This document shows, piece by piece, positions 43,433 through 52,369 of a stretch of 64,000 nucleotides of DNA. Position numbers and translations under genes: made by a program. Where the stretch lies: positions 248,001 through 312,000 of the forward strand of contig NZ_BLAJ01000001.1 in NCBI RefSeq assembly GCF_009176305.1, given 5' to 3'. The notes below the pieces were generated by a model. The model saw nothing but the letters and a program-made list of their open reading frames with translations. It was not told where the DNA came from and did no database searches. Every line of letters begins with the position of its first letter. Positions within the stretch are counted from its first letter, which is position 1. Source of the stretch: Martinezella dioscoreae (GTDB lineage Bacteria; Pseudomonadota; Alphaproteobacteria; Rhizobiales; Rhizobiaceae).

Positions 43433-45415
43433 TCAGGAAAGCTTTGCCTCAGCGGCGGCGACAACGGCCTCCGTCGTGATGCCGAAATGCTTGTAGACGT
43501 CCTTGTAGGGAGCGGAAGCGCCGAAGCTCTTCATGCCGATGAACGCGCCTTCCGGTCCGATGAAGGCATCCCAGCCTTCGCGAACGCCGGCTTCGACGGC
43601 AACCTTGACCGGCGAGTTGCCGATGACTTCCTTGCGGTAGGCGTCCGGCTGCTCGAAGAAGAGTTCGGTGCAGGGAACGGAAACGACGCGCGTGGAGACG
43701 CCCTTGCCTTCCAGGACCGCGCGGGCAGCAACGGCGAGTTCAACTTCGGAGCCCGAAGCGAAGATCGTGACCTTGGCGTCGGCATTGCCGGCCAGCGTGT
43801 AGGCGCCAAGTTCGCAGAGGTTCTTCTCGCTATATTCCGTACGGGCGGCCTGCAGGTTCTGGCGCGTCAGGGCGAGGCCGGACGGACGGTTCGTCGTCTT
43901 GATGGCGATCTGCCAACATTCGGCCGTTTCCGTGGCGTCGGCCGGGCGGAACAGCTGGAAGTTCGGGATAGCGCGCAGGCTGGCGACCTGCTCGACCGGC
44001 TGGTGGGTCGGGCCGTCTTCGCCGACGCCGATGGAATCATGCGTCAGGACGTGGATGGCGCGAATGCCCATCAGGGCGGCGAGGCGCAGCGGCGGGCGGC
44101 AATAATCCGAGAAGATCAGGAAGCCGCCGCTATAGGGGATGAGACCGCCGTGGAGCGCGATGCCGTTCATGGCAGCAGCCATGCCGTGTTCGCGGATACC
44201 CCAATGCATGTAACGGCCGGAGAAATCGGTCGGGGTGATCGACTTCATCTGGCTGGTCTTGGTGTTGTTCGACGGCGTCAGGTCGGCGGAGCCGCCGAGC
44301 GTTTCCGGAATGAAGCCGTTGATGACTTCGAGCGCGTCTTCCGAAGCCTTGCGAGTTGCGACGGTCGGCTTGGTTTCCGCGAGCTTCTTCTTGTAGTCGC
44401 TGATGGCGGCGTCGAATCCATCAGGCAGCTTGTGATCGAAGCGGCGGGTGAATTCAGCCTTCTTGGCCGGGTCGGCGGCGGCAAGGCGGCCTTCCCAGGC
44501 TTCGCGGGTGCCGATGGAGCGTTCGCCGGCAGCGCGCCATTCACCGAGGATGTCGTTCGGAATGACGAAGGGCTCGTAGGGCCAGTTGAGAGCAACGCGG
44601 GTCGCGGCGATTTCCTCGGCGCCGAGCGGCGAGCCGTGGACTTTATGGGTGCCCTGCTTGTTCGGAGCGCCGAAGCCGATGATCGTCTTGCAGGCGATCA
44701 GCGTCGGGCGGTCGGACTTGTGGGCGGCTTCGATGGCGGCAGCGATGGCGGCCTGGTCGTGACCGTCGATTTCGATCGTGTTCCAGTGAACAGCCTTGAA
44801 GCGAGCGACCTGATCGGTCGAGTCCGAAAGCGAAACGGCACCGTCGATGGTGATGGAGTTGTTGTCCCAGAACAGGATCAGCTTGTTGAGCTTCAGGTGG
44901 CCGGCCAGCGCGATCGCTTCATGGCTGATACCTTCCATCAGGCAGCCGTCGCCGCACATGGCATAGGTGTAGTGATCCTGAAGCTCGGCGCCGAACTCCT
45001 CGCGCAACTTGCGTTCGGCAATCGCCATGCCGACGGCATTGGCAATACCCTGGCCGAGCGGGCCGGTGGTGGTTTCGATGCCCGTGGCGTGACCATATTC
45101 CGGATGGCCGGCGGTCTTGGATCCGAGCTGGCGGAAGCGCTGGAGCTCTTCGACCGTCATGTCGGGATAACCGGTCAGATAGAGGACCGAATAAAGCAGC
45201 ATCGAGCCGTGGCCAGCCGACAGGACGAAGCGGTCGCGGTCCGGCCACAGCGGGTTCTTCGGATCGAAGCGCAGATATTTGCTAAAGAGAACGGTGGCAA
45301 CATCAGCCATCCCCATCGGCAAACCGGGGTGACCGGAATTGGCCTTCTCGACAGCATCCATGGCAAGGAAACGGATCGCATTCGCCATCCGGTCGTGTTG
45401 TTCGCGAGAGTTCAT
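43433..45415 (-). CDS. tkt: transketolase
   Basis: TPP-dependent enzyme of the pentose phosphate pathway, 660 aa, exchanging two-carbon units between ketose donors and aldose acceptors. It has [41 protein letters not shown], the TPP-binding [13 protein letters not shown]...WDNN, and the C-terminal pyrimidine site [22 protein letters not shown] 45415 begins this conserved protein; a further 20 residues possible upstream are not conserved. It heads the tkt-gap-pgk-fba block with the promoter in the 400-base space to the DUF4164 gene. Confidence 0.96.
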   Translation of the reverse strand: MNSREQHDRMANAIRFLAMDAVEKANSGHPGLPMGMADVATVLFSKYLRFDPKNPLWPDRDRFVLSAGHGSMLLYSVLYLTGYPDMTVEELQRFRQLGSKTAGHPEYGHATGIETTTGPLGQGIANAVGMAIAERKLREEFGAELQDHYTYAMCGDGCLMEGISHEAIALAGHLKLNKLILFWDNNSITIDGAVSLSDSTDQVARFKAVHWNTIEIDGHDQAAIAAAIEAAHKSDRPTLIACKTIIGFGAPNKQGTHKVHGSPLGAEEIAATRVALNWPYEPFVIPNDILGEWRAAGERSIGTREAWEGRLAAADPAKKAEFTRRFDHKLPDGFDAAISDYKKKLAETKPTVATRKASEDALEVINGFIPETLGGSADLTPSNNTKTSQMKSITPTDFSGRYMHWGIREHGMAAAMNGIALHGGLIPYSGGFLIFSDYCRPPLRLAALMGIRAIHVLTHDSIGVGEDGPTHQPVEQVASLRAIPNFQLFRPADATETAECWQIAIKTTNRPSGLALTRQNLQAARTEYSEKNLCELGAYTLAGNADAKVTIFASGSEVELAVAARAVLEGKGVSTRVVSVPCTELFFEQPDAYRKEVIGNSPVKVAVEAGVREGWDAFIGPEGAFIGMKSFGASAPYKDVYKHFGITTEAVVAAAEAKLS

Positions 45416-45817
45416 GGGTTTTTCCGCAGTGTTCCGGGTTCGGGGGATGGCCACACGCTTGGGAGGGAGGGCCATCGGTTGAAAGGCGGGTGAAGGGGAG
45501 ACGCTCTTCCGAACGCCATTTTCAACGTCGCCTCAGGCGGTCGAGACATAGCAGTTGGGGCGAGCAAGTCAATAAATCGAGGGCTCAATACGAGCCTCTC
45601 GGGGCAATTTTTTGACATTTGCCCGTTCACTTTTACAAAAGACGACAATCATGCGACAAGGCCTGTGTAAGCGGCAAAGGCGGCATTCATCCACAGAATA
45701 GGGGGGCTGCCACATGACAGCCTTTATTGACGTGCTGTTGCCGAGTTGAATATTGTTGCGAAATCAGACAAGTGGCCGGATGTTTTGATTCGGGCCTTGC
45801 GCGGAGATGCGAAGGGT
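45416..45817. promoter_or_regulatory. intergenic region between tkt and the DUF4164 gene
   Basis: About 400 bases with no supported gene. It contains divergent leaders for tkt (minus) and DUF4164/zapA (plus). A TTGACA hexamer at 45612-45617 on the plus strand could be a -35 element, although the -10 region 17 bases on (ACAAAA) is weak. An AT-rich stretch near 45600-45640 separates the two GC-rich flanks. Confidence 0.3.
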
Positions 45818-46093
45818 ATGACACCTTCAGGCAAAACGGTGGACGCGGCGCTCGCCCAATTGCGCCAGGCGCTTTCGACTTTGGAGAGTGCCGTCGACGG
45901 ACGGTTCGAGCGGGAACGGGCGCAGAGCGATATAGAAGGCGAGGTCCGTAGGGTTCACGCCGATCGATCCCGCCTTGCCCAGGAACTGGATCAGGCCGAG
46001 TTCCGCGCGAACCGGCTGGAGGAGGTCAATCGCGAAGTGTCGCGCCGGCTCGTGACGGCGATGGAAACCATAAGAGCCGTGCTGGACCGCTGA
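45818..46093 (+). CDS. DUF4164 protein
   Basis: The 91 aa protein reads MTPSGKTVDAALAQLRQALS and then has LDQAEFRANRLEEVNREVSRRLVTAMETIRAVLD, a coiled coil of the DUF4164 family of Rhizobiales, found just before zapA. The function is unknown, and a role together with ZapA at the division site is a guess. ATG 45818 begins the conserved sequence; a longer TTG frame from 45746 adds 24 residues. It is 47 bases upstream of zapA, so both belong to one transcript. Confidence 0.83.
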   Translation: MTPSGKTVDAALAQLRQALSTLESAVDGRFERERAQSDIEGEVRRVHADRSRLAQELDQAEFRANRLEEVNREVSRRLVTAMETIRAVLDR

Positions 46094-46140
46094 TCCCTCG
46101 GGAGGCAGCCGTCGCAGTGCGGCAGTGATCGGAAAGTCGA

Positions 46141-46518
46141 ATGGCACAAGTAACGGTAACGATCGACGGCAAAGCCTACCGGATGGCCTGCGAAGAGGGC
46201 CAGGAAGACCATCTGACGGATCTCGCCAATCGCTTCGACCGTTATGTCATGCATTTGAAGAGCCAGTTCGGTGAGATCGGCGATCTCAGGCTGACCGTCA
46301 TGGCCGGGATCATGATCATGGACGAGGTATCGGAATTGACGCGGCGGGTCTCGGCGCTGGAAGCCGAGCTGGAGTCCCTGACCAGCAATCGTGATACGGC
46401 GCTCGCCGCAAACGCCCGCGCCGAGGAGACGCTGGCGAGCGTGATCGACGAAGTGACGACGCGCATTCACGGCATCACCGAGAAGCTTTTAGAGCGGCCG
46501 GGCGTCGAGCAGGCTTGA
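46141..46518 (+). CDS. zapA: cell division protein ZapA
   Basis: The 125 aa protein starts with the ZapA fold MAQVTVTIDGKAYRMACEEG, continues with DLANRFDRYVMHLKSQFGEIGDLRLTVMAGIMIMDEV, and has a C-terminal coiled coil (RVSALEAELESL). ZapA crosslinks FtsZ filaments and promotes the Z-ring. It is about 20 aa longer than the enterobacterial protein. It follows DUF4164 and is followed by the 6S RNA gene, a neighbour relation conserved in many proteobacteria. Confidence 0.92.
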   Translation: MAQVTVTIDGKAYRMACEEGQEDHLTDLANRFDRYVMHLKSQFGEIGDLRLTVMAGIMIMDEVSELTRRVSALEAELESLTSNRDTALAANARAEETLASVIDEVTTRIHGITEKLLERPGVEQA

Positions 46519-46572
46519 GTTATTTCTGGGGCTGCCCGTCGCAGCCCTCTGGTAGAAAGCTTCAAAGCTCTT

Positions 46573-46580
46573 TATATAGT
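46573..46580 (+). promoter_or_regulatory. candidate -10 element of the 6S RNA gene
   Basis: TATATAGT lies just before the likely 6S RNA 5' end near 46583-46585 and would fit a -10 box (TATATA). No convincing -35 hexamer is seen upstream; the spacer after zapA contains GCTGCC/CGCAGC-type palindromic sequence near 46530-46550. Confidence 0.4.
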
Positions 46581-46582
46581 TC

Positions 46583-46742
46583 AGGCGGTCTGCGCTTCCC
46601 GACAGGAACCACAATCCCTGGGGCCATACTCGATCCAAAGGGAGCTGTCCCTGACCAGGCCCGTGGGCCTGGACACACGGTGCCCACCTACGTTTGTAGG
46701 CGCCCAGGATCGTAAACATCCATCGGTCGTCGTGGATCGCTC
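46583..46742 (+). ncRNA. ssrS: 6S RNA
   Basis: An RNA gene of about 160 bases that binds sigma70 RNA polymerase by mimicking an open promoter. The closing helix is visible: GCGGTCTGCG (46585-46594) pairs with CGTGGATCGC (46731-46740) over 10 positions, with two G-U pairs plus a further wobble. Inside are the familiar alphaproteobacterial 6S segments near 46600-46650 and 46681-46710 (GCCCACCTACGTTTGTAGGC). It sits immediately downstream of zapA, the typical place. Exact ends are estimated. Confidence 0.82.
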
Positions 46743-46836
46743 TTAAATCCTCCTGGCTGATTGCCAACTTCCTGGCGGATGGCCAAGGAAGGCGCCGCGC
46801 AGTTCTTCCGCCGCGCTGACGCCACTCCTCCTCCCC

Positions 46837-48636
46837 TTAACCTTTGGATCGCAGGTAAGCGCCGCGCTCGAGTTCGGCGCGATTGGTCGCACTGCGCAGC
46901 CGCAGCAGATCTTTGCGGGCGATAAGGCCGACGAGGCGGCCGGTCTGCGGCTCGACGACCGGAACACGTCCCGTATTGGCATGGATCATGATATCGGCGA
47001 CGCGCCCCACCGTATCTTCGAGATGGGCAACCGGAAGAGACGTATCCGAGATCACGTCATAGAGCGATTGATCCATGAGGTCCGGTTCGCTCTGCCAGCG
47101 CAAGGCATCGGCGCGCGAGATCATGCCGACGAGGCGGTTATTCTCTCCGACGACGGGATAGAAGCGATGCGCATCCGGCCGCTCCGTCATCTGCGCCAGC
47201 GCTTCCAACAGGCGCATGGAGGCTGGCAATGTGTCCACCTCGGCGATCATGATGTCGCGGGCACGGGTCAGCTCGAACGGGTCGATGCCGTATTCGCGGG
47301 TAATGTGCTGGCCACGCCTTGCGATCTTTTCCGTCAGAATCGATCGTTTCAGCAGAAGGACGGTGACGGCATAGGCCGCGACCGTTGCCGCCAGCAGCGG
47401 CACCAGCGCACTCGTGTCTCCCGTCAGCTCGACGGCGAAGAAGGTGCCCGTCAGCGGAGCGCGCATAGTGCCGCCCATCATCGCTGCCATGCCGAGCATT
47501 GCCCAGAAGCCGGGATCGCCCGGCAGGGCGAGGCCGAGGAGCCAGCCGAGAGCGCCGCCGAGAATGAGCAGCGGCGCCAAGACGCCGCCCGAGGTGCCGG
47601 AGGACAGCGCCAAGAGCCAGATGCCGGCCTTGACCAGCAGGATCGCGAGCACCGCAGCAACGGTGATATGGCTATGCAAGAGATCGGCGATGATGTCGTA
47701 ACCGACGCCCAGCGCACGCGGTTCGATCAGGCCTCCGAGCCCGACGACGAGGCCGCCCAGTGCGGGCCACCACATCCAGTGGATGGGCAGTTTTTCGAAG
47801 GCATCTTCGATCTTATAGAGCAAAGTCGTCAGCAAGCCGGATTGTAGGCCGGAGACGATGCCGAGGCCGGCGGCGAGCAGAATGCCCCACCAGGAGAGCG
47901 ACATCTCGAAATGCGCGGGGAAGAGTGCGCCTCCGCCGATCAGCAGCGGCCGCCAGGCGACCGAAACGCAGGCCGCGACCGCGACCGGAATGAAGCTGCG
48001 CGGCTTCCATTCGAAGAGCAGCAGTTCGACGGCAAGCATGACGGCCGCGATCGGTGTGCCGAAGACCGCGGTCATGCCCGCCGCGGCGCCGGCGACAAGC
48101 AGGGTCTTTCTCTCGGCGGCGCTCAGATGGAAGAGCTGCGCGAAGAGCGAGCCGATGGCGCCGCCGGTCATGATGATCGGACCTTCCGCGCCGAACGGCC
48201 CGCCGGAACCGATCGAGATCGCCGATGACAGGGGCTTCAGCACTGCCACCTTCGGCGACATGCGGCTGCCGCCGATCAGGATCGCCTCGATGGCTTCGGG
48301 AATGCCGTGGCCGCGAATCTTTTCCGAGCCGAAGCGTGCCATCAGGCCGATGACGATGCCGCCAAGAATGGGAGCGGCCACCATCCATGGCGAGCGTGCC
48401 ACAGTGGCGAAGGAGAGCGGCTCGGTGCTGATCTTGAACAGCCAGACGGCGTTGCTGACGAGCGCGATGAGATTGATGAGTACCCAGGCGGCGAAGGCGC
48501 CGCCGGTGCCGACGACGAGCGCCATGGCGATCAGAACCAGGACGCGCTTGTCCGTGGTGAAATCGCCATTGTCCTTGCGGGAGGCCCCGCCGGAGAAATC
48601 GTGATTGTGACTTGGTTGGATTGACGTGTCCTGCAT
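46837..48636 (-). CDS. ClC chloride channel / transporter with CBS domains
   Basis: The 599 aa membrane protein has the ClC core with GSGGPFGAEGP at residues 143-153 (selectivity serine region and gating Glu151), the GTPIAAVMLAVELL segment and a C-terminal pair of CBS domains (about 460-590). It moves Cl- (or exchanges Cl- for H+) and the CBS part may sense nucleotides. It is the first gene downstream of the 6S RNA on the minus strand and is separated from it by about 95 bases. Its promoter faces the MarR gene at 48925. Confidence 0.88.
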   Translation of the reverse strand: MQDTSIQPSHNHDFSGGASRKDNGDFTTDKRVLVLIAMALVVGTGGAFAAWVLINLIALVSNAVWLFKISTEPLSFATVARSPWMVAAPILGGIVIGLMARFGSEKIRGHGIPEAIEAILIGGSRMSPKVAVLKPLSSAISIGSGGPFGAEGPIIMTGGAIGSLFAQLFHLSAAERKTLLVAGAAAGMTAVFGTPIAAVMLAVELLLFEWKPRSFIPVAVAACVSVAWRPLLIGGGALFPAHFEMSLSWWGILLAAGLGIVSGLQSGLLTTLLYKIEDAFEKLPIHWMWWPALGGLVVGLGGLIEPRALGVGYDIIADLLHSHITVAAVLAILLVKAGIWLLALSSGTSGGVLAPLLILGGALGWLLGLALPGDPGFWAMLGMAAMMGGTMRAPLTGTFFAVELTGDTSALVPLLAATVAAYAVTVLLLKRSILTEKIARRGQHITREYGIDPFELTRARDIMIAEVDTLPASMRLLEALAQMTERPDAHRFYPVVGENNRLVGMISRADALRWQSEPDLMDQSLYDVISDTSLPVAHLEDTVGRVADIMIHANTGRVPVVEPQTGRLVGLIARKDLLRLRSATNRAELERGAYLRSKG

Positions 48637-48761
48637 GGGAGGCCTTCTGCTCCATCTTCCTGTTCTTACGCATCCCGAACGGAAAACCGCTGCGCACTTT
48701 TCCTGGAATGCTCCAAGCGTGCGGGCTGTCCTTCAGCCGCTGCCCGCTTCGAGATGGCAAA

Positions 48762-48780
48762 TATATCGTAATACGATATA
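48762..48780 (+). promoter_or_regulatory. perfect palindromic operator upstream of the MarR gene
   Basis: TATATCGTA (48762-48770), A, TACGATATA (48772-48780), 19 bases with two 9-bp arms. It lies between the divergent ClC and MarR genes, 145 bases before the MarR start codon, and looks like a MarR or PadR family operator. The rest of this 290-base space has no gene. Confidence 0.7.
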
Positions 48781-48924
48781 AATCAACTCAAGGGCATTGC
48801 GATCTGCAAGATTCGTTTTCGGCGCTTTTGGTCCTTGATCCGGAGCATGCGGTTGCCGCAAAACCGCTGAAGATTTTGCGCGACATGCTTTAGGACCGCG
48901 AACAGCGGCAATGAGGACGATTTG

Positions 48925-49362
48925 ATGGTGCGACGTGTGGATGAAGCTCTTTCGCAGGCTGACTATGAGGCGCTGGCGACGCTGCGCTACACCCTGCGCA
49001 AGTTCATGGATTTTAGCACGTCGGCCGCGCAGGAGGCAGGCCTCCCGCCGCAACAGCATCAGGCGCTGCTGGCGATCAAAGGCAATGGAACGGCCGAGGC
49101 GATGACGATCGGCATGCTCGCGGAAAAGCTGCTGATCGCACCGCATACGGCGACGGAACTTGTGGGGCGCCTGATCGACGGCGGCTATGTCACCCGCCAT
49201 CCAGATCCAACGGACAAGCGCCGGCAGACGCTGCAGTTGACGGAAAAGTCCGAAGAGGTTCTGCAAACATTGAGCTCGATCCATCTGGCCGAAATCCGTG
49301 AGATGGCACCGCGGCTGATCGAGATCCTCACGCAGCTTCAGGCCGGCGTTCGTAGCGACTGA
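48925..49362 (+). CDS. MarR family transcriptional regulator
   Basis: The 145 aa winged helix regulator has ADYEALATLRYTLRKFMDFSTSAAQEAGLPPQQHQALLAI, then the recognition helix LLIAPHTATELVGRLIDGGYV and wing RHPDPTDKRRQTLQLT. ATG 48925 has GAGGA upstream. It faces the divergent ClC channel gene across the palindromic operator, and likely controls itself, ClC or both. It converges with the SDR gene at 49404. Confidence 0.88.
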   Translation: MVRRVDEALSQADYEALATLRYTLRKFMDFSTSAAQEAGLPPQQHQALLAIKGNGTAEAMTIGMLAEKLLIAPHTATELVGRLIDGGYVTRHPDPTDKRRQTLQLTEKSEEVLQTLSSIHLAEIREMAPRLIEILTQLQAGVRSD

Positions 49363-49403
49363 GGGCGCCATTGCCCGGTGATACCGGCAATGGCGCGGGG
49401 CGA

Positions 49404-50117
49404 TTATTGGCCGAAACGGATGCCGCCGTCGCAGATCAGCGTATGGCCGCTGGTGAAGCCGTTACCGATCAGGAAGGCGATGGCTTCGGCGATCTCCTCA
49501 GGGCGGCCGACACGGCCAACGGGCGTGCGGGCTGCAAATCCGGCGAAGGTCTGCTCCTTCTGCTCCGCGGTGAAATCCCACCAGGGAGTATCGACGACGC
49601 CGGGCGACACACAATTTACCCGGATCGGCTTGAGCTCGACCGCGAGGATCGGCGCGAGGGCGGCTATGGCGGCATTGATGGTTCCGAGTCCTGCGGTTCC
49701 GGGCATCGCCGCCTGTGCCGAGACGGCAGAGACGAAGGTGATGCTGCCTTGCTTCGAAAGATGCGGAAGGCAAGCCTGGGCACAGGCGAAATGCGCCATG
49801 GTCTTCTGTTCGAAGCCTTTCCTGAGATCGGCGAGGTCTACCGTGGCGAAAGGGCCGGCGCCATTGCCGCCACCCAATGCCAGGACGAGATGATCGACCG
49901 GTCCGATTGCCTGGAAGGCCTCGGCGAGGCCGGCAAAGTCGGCAGCATCCATGGTCACGGTGGCAATATCGCCGTTGAGGCTTTGCCCGGCTGCCTGAAG
50001 TTTGGCGGCATCGCGACCCGTGATGGTGACACGATAGCCTTTTTCGCGAAGATGGGCGGCGGTCGCAAGACCGATGCCGGAGGAGCCGCCGATAATAGCG
50101 ACGTGTTGAGACGACAT
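49404..50117 (-). CDS. short-chain dehydrogenase/reductase, atypical active site
   Basis: The 237 aa SDR has the nucleotide motif GGSSGIG at 10-16 and the LDHLVLALGGGNG-type central part, plus Ser130 near the expected catalytic serine. The YxxxK motif is absent: where Tyr and Lys should stand, the sequence reads GLGTINAA (Leu144 and Asn148). The protein can probably still bind NAD(P), but normal SDR catalysis is unlikely. ATG 50117 has AAGGAG upstream. It is 43 bases from the second SDR on the same strand. Confidence 0.85.
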   Translation of the reverse strand: MSSQHVAIIGGSSGIGLATAAHLREKGYRVTITGRDAAKLQAAGQSLNGDIATVTMDAADFAGLAEAFQAIGPVDHLVLALGGGNGAGPFATVDLADLRKGFEQKTMAHFACAQACLPHLSKQGSITFVSAVSAQAAMPGTAGLGTINAAIAALAPILAVELKPIRVNCVSPGVVDTPWWDFTAEQKEQTFAGFAARTPVGRVGRPEEIAEAIAFLIGNGFTSGHTLICDGGIRFGQ

Positions 50118-50160
50118 GCGTGTCTCCTTTCGAGGACAGAGAGTGGTGGGAGTGTGTGGT

Positions 50161-50976
50161 TCAGGCGAGGCCGGAAAGGCTTTGGCTGAGTGTTCGCAGG
50201 CGCTGTCGCGCCATTGCGTTATAGGCCTGAGCAGAGGCGCGGGATGGGCGCAGTCCGTCGTAATAGAGGCCGGAGTGTCCCTCCAGGGCGGCACCGGCGG
50301 CCAGATTGAGGATGGCATCCGCCCCTTGCTCGACGGAGCTTATCGGTGAAACGCCTGCCTGGCGCACCATGGTCGTGTCCATATAGGTCGCGGGGTGCAG
50401 GCAGTTGGCGGTGATGCCGGAGCCGGCAAGCTCCTCGGCGAGATCGAAGGTGAACATGATCTGCGCCAGCTTGCTCTGGCAATAGGCGCGCACTCCGCTA
50501 TAGCCGCGCGTCAGCATGACATCGGAGAAGTCGATCGCCTGCTGGCCAACAGAGGATACATTGACGATGCGGGCGGGAGCACTTGCCTTCAACAGAGGCA
50601 GGAGCCGGTGCGTCAGCAGGAAGCCCGCGAGATAATTCACCGCGAAGCGCAGCTCGTATCCGTCTTGGCTTACCTGGCGTCCGCCGCCGCCGCTGGTACC
50701 GATGCCCGCATTGTTGATCAGAACATCGAGGCGATCGATGTCGCGCTCGATGGCGTCGGCGAGGATGCGAACCTCTTCCAGCGAGGAAAGGTCGGCGAGA
50801 TAATAGGCCGCTTTGCCGCCCTTATCCTGGATGCGGGAGACCAATTCTTCCGCGCGGGTCCCGTCGCGGCCGTGAACGATCACCGTCGCGCCTGCCGCTG
50901 CCAGTCGTTCCGCAACTCGGCGCCCGACACCATCCGTCGAGCCTGTAATCAGGACCGTCTTGCCGCTCATATCCAT
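50161..50976 (-). CDS. short-chain dehydrogenase/reductase
   Basis: The 271 aa SDR has TGSTDGVG in its Rossmann motif, NNAGIG, VNVSSVG, and an intact catalytic YCQSK (Tyr and Lys present), plus a C-terminal substrate region. It oxidises or reduces a hydroxyl or carbonyl compound with NAD(P). ATG 50976 begins MDMSGKTVLITG. It is the first gene of a two-gene operon with the atypical SDR, and divergent from the MmyB-type regulator across 100 bases. Confidence 0.9.
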   Translation of the reverse strand: MDMSGKTVLITGSTDGVGRRVAERLAAAGATVIVHGRDGTRAEELVSRIQDKGGKAAYYLADLSSLEEVRILADAIERDIDRLDVLINNAGIGTSGGGGRQVSQDGYELRFAVNYLAGFLLTHRLLPLLKASAPARIVNVSSVGQQAIDFSDVMLTRGYSGVRAYCQSKLAQIMFTFDLAEELAGSGITANCLHPATYMDTTMVRQAGVSPISSVEQGADAILNLAAGAALEGHSGLYYDGLRPSRASAQAYNAMARQRLRTLSQSLSGLA

Positions 50977-51077
50977 AGCAACCGCCTTCTCGTTGTCTGC
51001 ATGATGATATGTGGCAGCTTGCGGACGCGGCAAACAGTTCTGACTTTATCCTAGTATTGATCCTGCTATGATGGGGC

Positions 51078-51941
51078 ATGACCATCAATCAGAGCCAGAC
51101 CATCCTCGAAGCCAGGCGTCGCGAGCTCGGCGCCTTTCTGCGCTCGCGTCGGGAAAAGCTGACGCCCGCCGGCGTTGGACTTCCGGAAGGGTTCCGGCGG
51201 CGCACGCCGGGGCTCAGGCGCGAAGAAGTGGCGCTTTTGGCCGGTGTCGGCACCACCTGGTACACATGGCTGGAACAGGGCCGGGACGTCCGCCCTTCTG
51301 CAGAGGTTCTATCGGCGCTGGCCGATGCGCTGCGACTCGATCCGGTCGAGCGGCGGCATCTCTTCACCCTCAGCGATCGGCCGTCTGTTGATGTTCCGTC
51401 GCGCGGGCCTGAGGAGGTACCGGCCGCACTGGTGCGCATGCTTGCGAGCCTTGCCGGCCAACCGGCCTATGTTCTGGGCAGGCGTTGGGACGTGCTCGCC
51501 TGGAATGCGGCAGCCGTCGCGCTTTTCGGCGATTATGCCTTGTTGCAGGGGGATGCGCGCAACAGCGTCCATCGGGTGTTCACCGATCCTGCGCATCGGC
51601 AGCTCCTTGTCGATTGGGAGATCGTGGCGGCGAATTCGCTGGCGATGTTTCGCGCCGACAGTGCCCGTTATGCCGGCGATCCCGATTTCGAACGGCTGAT
51701 CGCCACCTTGACGCAGGCAAGCCCCGAATTTCGTGCGTGGTGGCCGAGACAGGATGTGTTGCGGCCGCTGACAGGTCACAAGCGGCTGCGCCATCCGGAG
51801 GGCGGCTTGATGACATTCGAATATACTGCGCTTGCCGTCATGGACCGTGCCGACATGAAGCTGGTGGTTTATACACCGCTCGAAGAGGACGGGACGAGCG
51901 ACAAGCTGAAACGACTGTTGGGCCGCGCCGGCGCAGCCTAA
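51078..51941 (+). CDS. XRE-type regulator with MmyB ligand-binding domain
   Basis: The 287 aa regulator has an N-terminal helix-turn-helix (RREELGAFLRSRREKLTPAGVG and VALLAGVGTTWYTWLEQGRDV) and a C-terminal MmyB-like domain (APAGRRWDVLAWN; FRADSARYAGDP, LRPLTGHKRLRHPEGG). Members bind fatty acids or similar ligands. It is divergent from the two SDR genes, a typical pairing in which the regulator represses the SDR operon until a ligand appears. The ATG lies 8 bases after a GGGGC-type sequence. Confidence 0.88.
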   Translation: MTINQSQTILEARRRELGAFLRSRREKLTPAGVGLPEGFRRRTPGLRREEVALLAGVGTTWYTWLEQGRDVRPSAEVLSALADALRLDPVERRHLFTLSDRPSVDVPSRGPEEVPAALVRMLASLAGQPAYVLGRRWDVLAWNAAAVALFGDYALLQGDARNSVHRVFTDPAHRQLLVDWEIVAANSLAMFRADSARYAGDPDFERLIATLTQASPEFRAWWPRQDVLRPLTGHKRLRHPEGGLMTFEYTALAVMDRADMKLVVYTPLEEDGTSDKLKRLLGRAGAA

Positions 51942-51972
51942 ATCCAGCTTCCTCCGAACCCAACCATTTCTC

Positions 51973-52296
51973 TTAGCCTTCCAGATCGTTCTTCAGCTGA
52001 TCGAGAATGGAGAGGGCATGGCCGGCATAAGCGCTGATCCAGCGATCATGGATTTGCTTGATCGGCAAGCTGTTCAGATGGTTCCAGCGCTCGCGTCCTT
52101 CTTTCCTGGCAATCACGAGGTCTGCATCCTCAAGCACTTTCAGGTGCTGCATCACGGTGCAGCGGTCCATATCCGTGAAAGCCTCACAGAGCATGCCTGT
52201 CGTGCGTGGCGCATCCTTGAGCATGTCCAGGATTTCGCGCCGGCGACGATGCGCAAGGGCCTTGAAAATGAGGTCGCTATCCGATTCGTTTGACAT
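51973..52296 (-). CDS. ArsR family transcriptional regulator
   Basis: The 107 aa winged helix protein has FKALAHRRRREILDMLKDAPRTTGMLCEAFTDMDRCTVMQHLKVLEDADLV, with one Cys pair spaced far apart, so metal sensing is not obvious. It is divergent from the AHSA1-domain gene; the intergenic 73 bases include an ATGTTATA/TATAACAT palindrome overlapping its own start codon, probably its operator. Such ArsR/AHSA1 pairs form a common regulatory module in proteobacteria. Confidence 0.88.
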   Translation of the reverse strand: MSNESDSDLIFKALAHRRRREILDMLKDAPRTTGMLCEAFTDMDRCTVMQHLKVLEDADLVIARKEGRERWNHLNSLPIKQIHDRWISAYAGHALSILDQLKNDLEG

Positions 52297-52314
52297 GTTA
52301 TATTTTTATAACAT
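52295..52314. promoter_or_regulatory. ArsR operator palindrome
   Basis: ATGTTATA (52295-52302), TTTT, TATAACAT (52307-52314). It overlaps the ArsR start codon (52294-52296) and lies between the two divergent genes, so ArsR binding would block both promoters. Confidence 0.65.
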
Positions 52315-52369
52315 AATAGGGTCATTCGCAATGGAGCGATAACGACAGACAAACAGTGGAGGAGATGCC

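Noticed and set aside
43421-45493. A 690-residue open frame on the plus strand opposite transketolase
   Set aside because: It is antisense to tkt, which shows every transketolase motif. High G+C leaves antisense frames open, and the predicted protein is rich in Gly, Asp, Arg and Val without recognisable domains.
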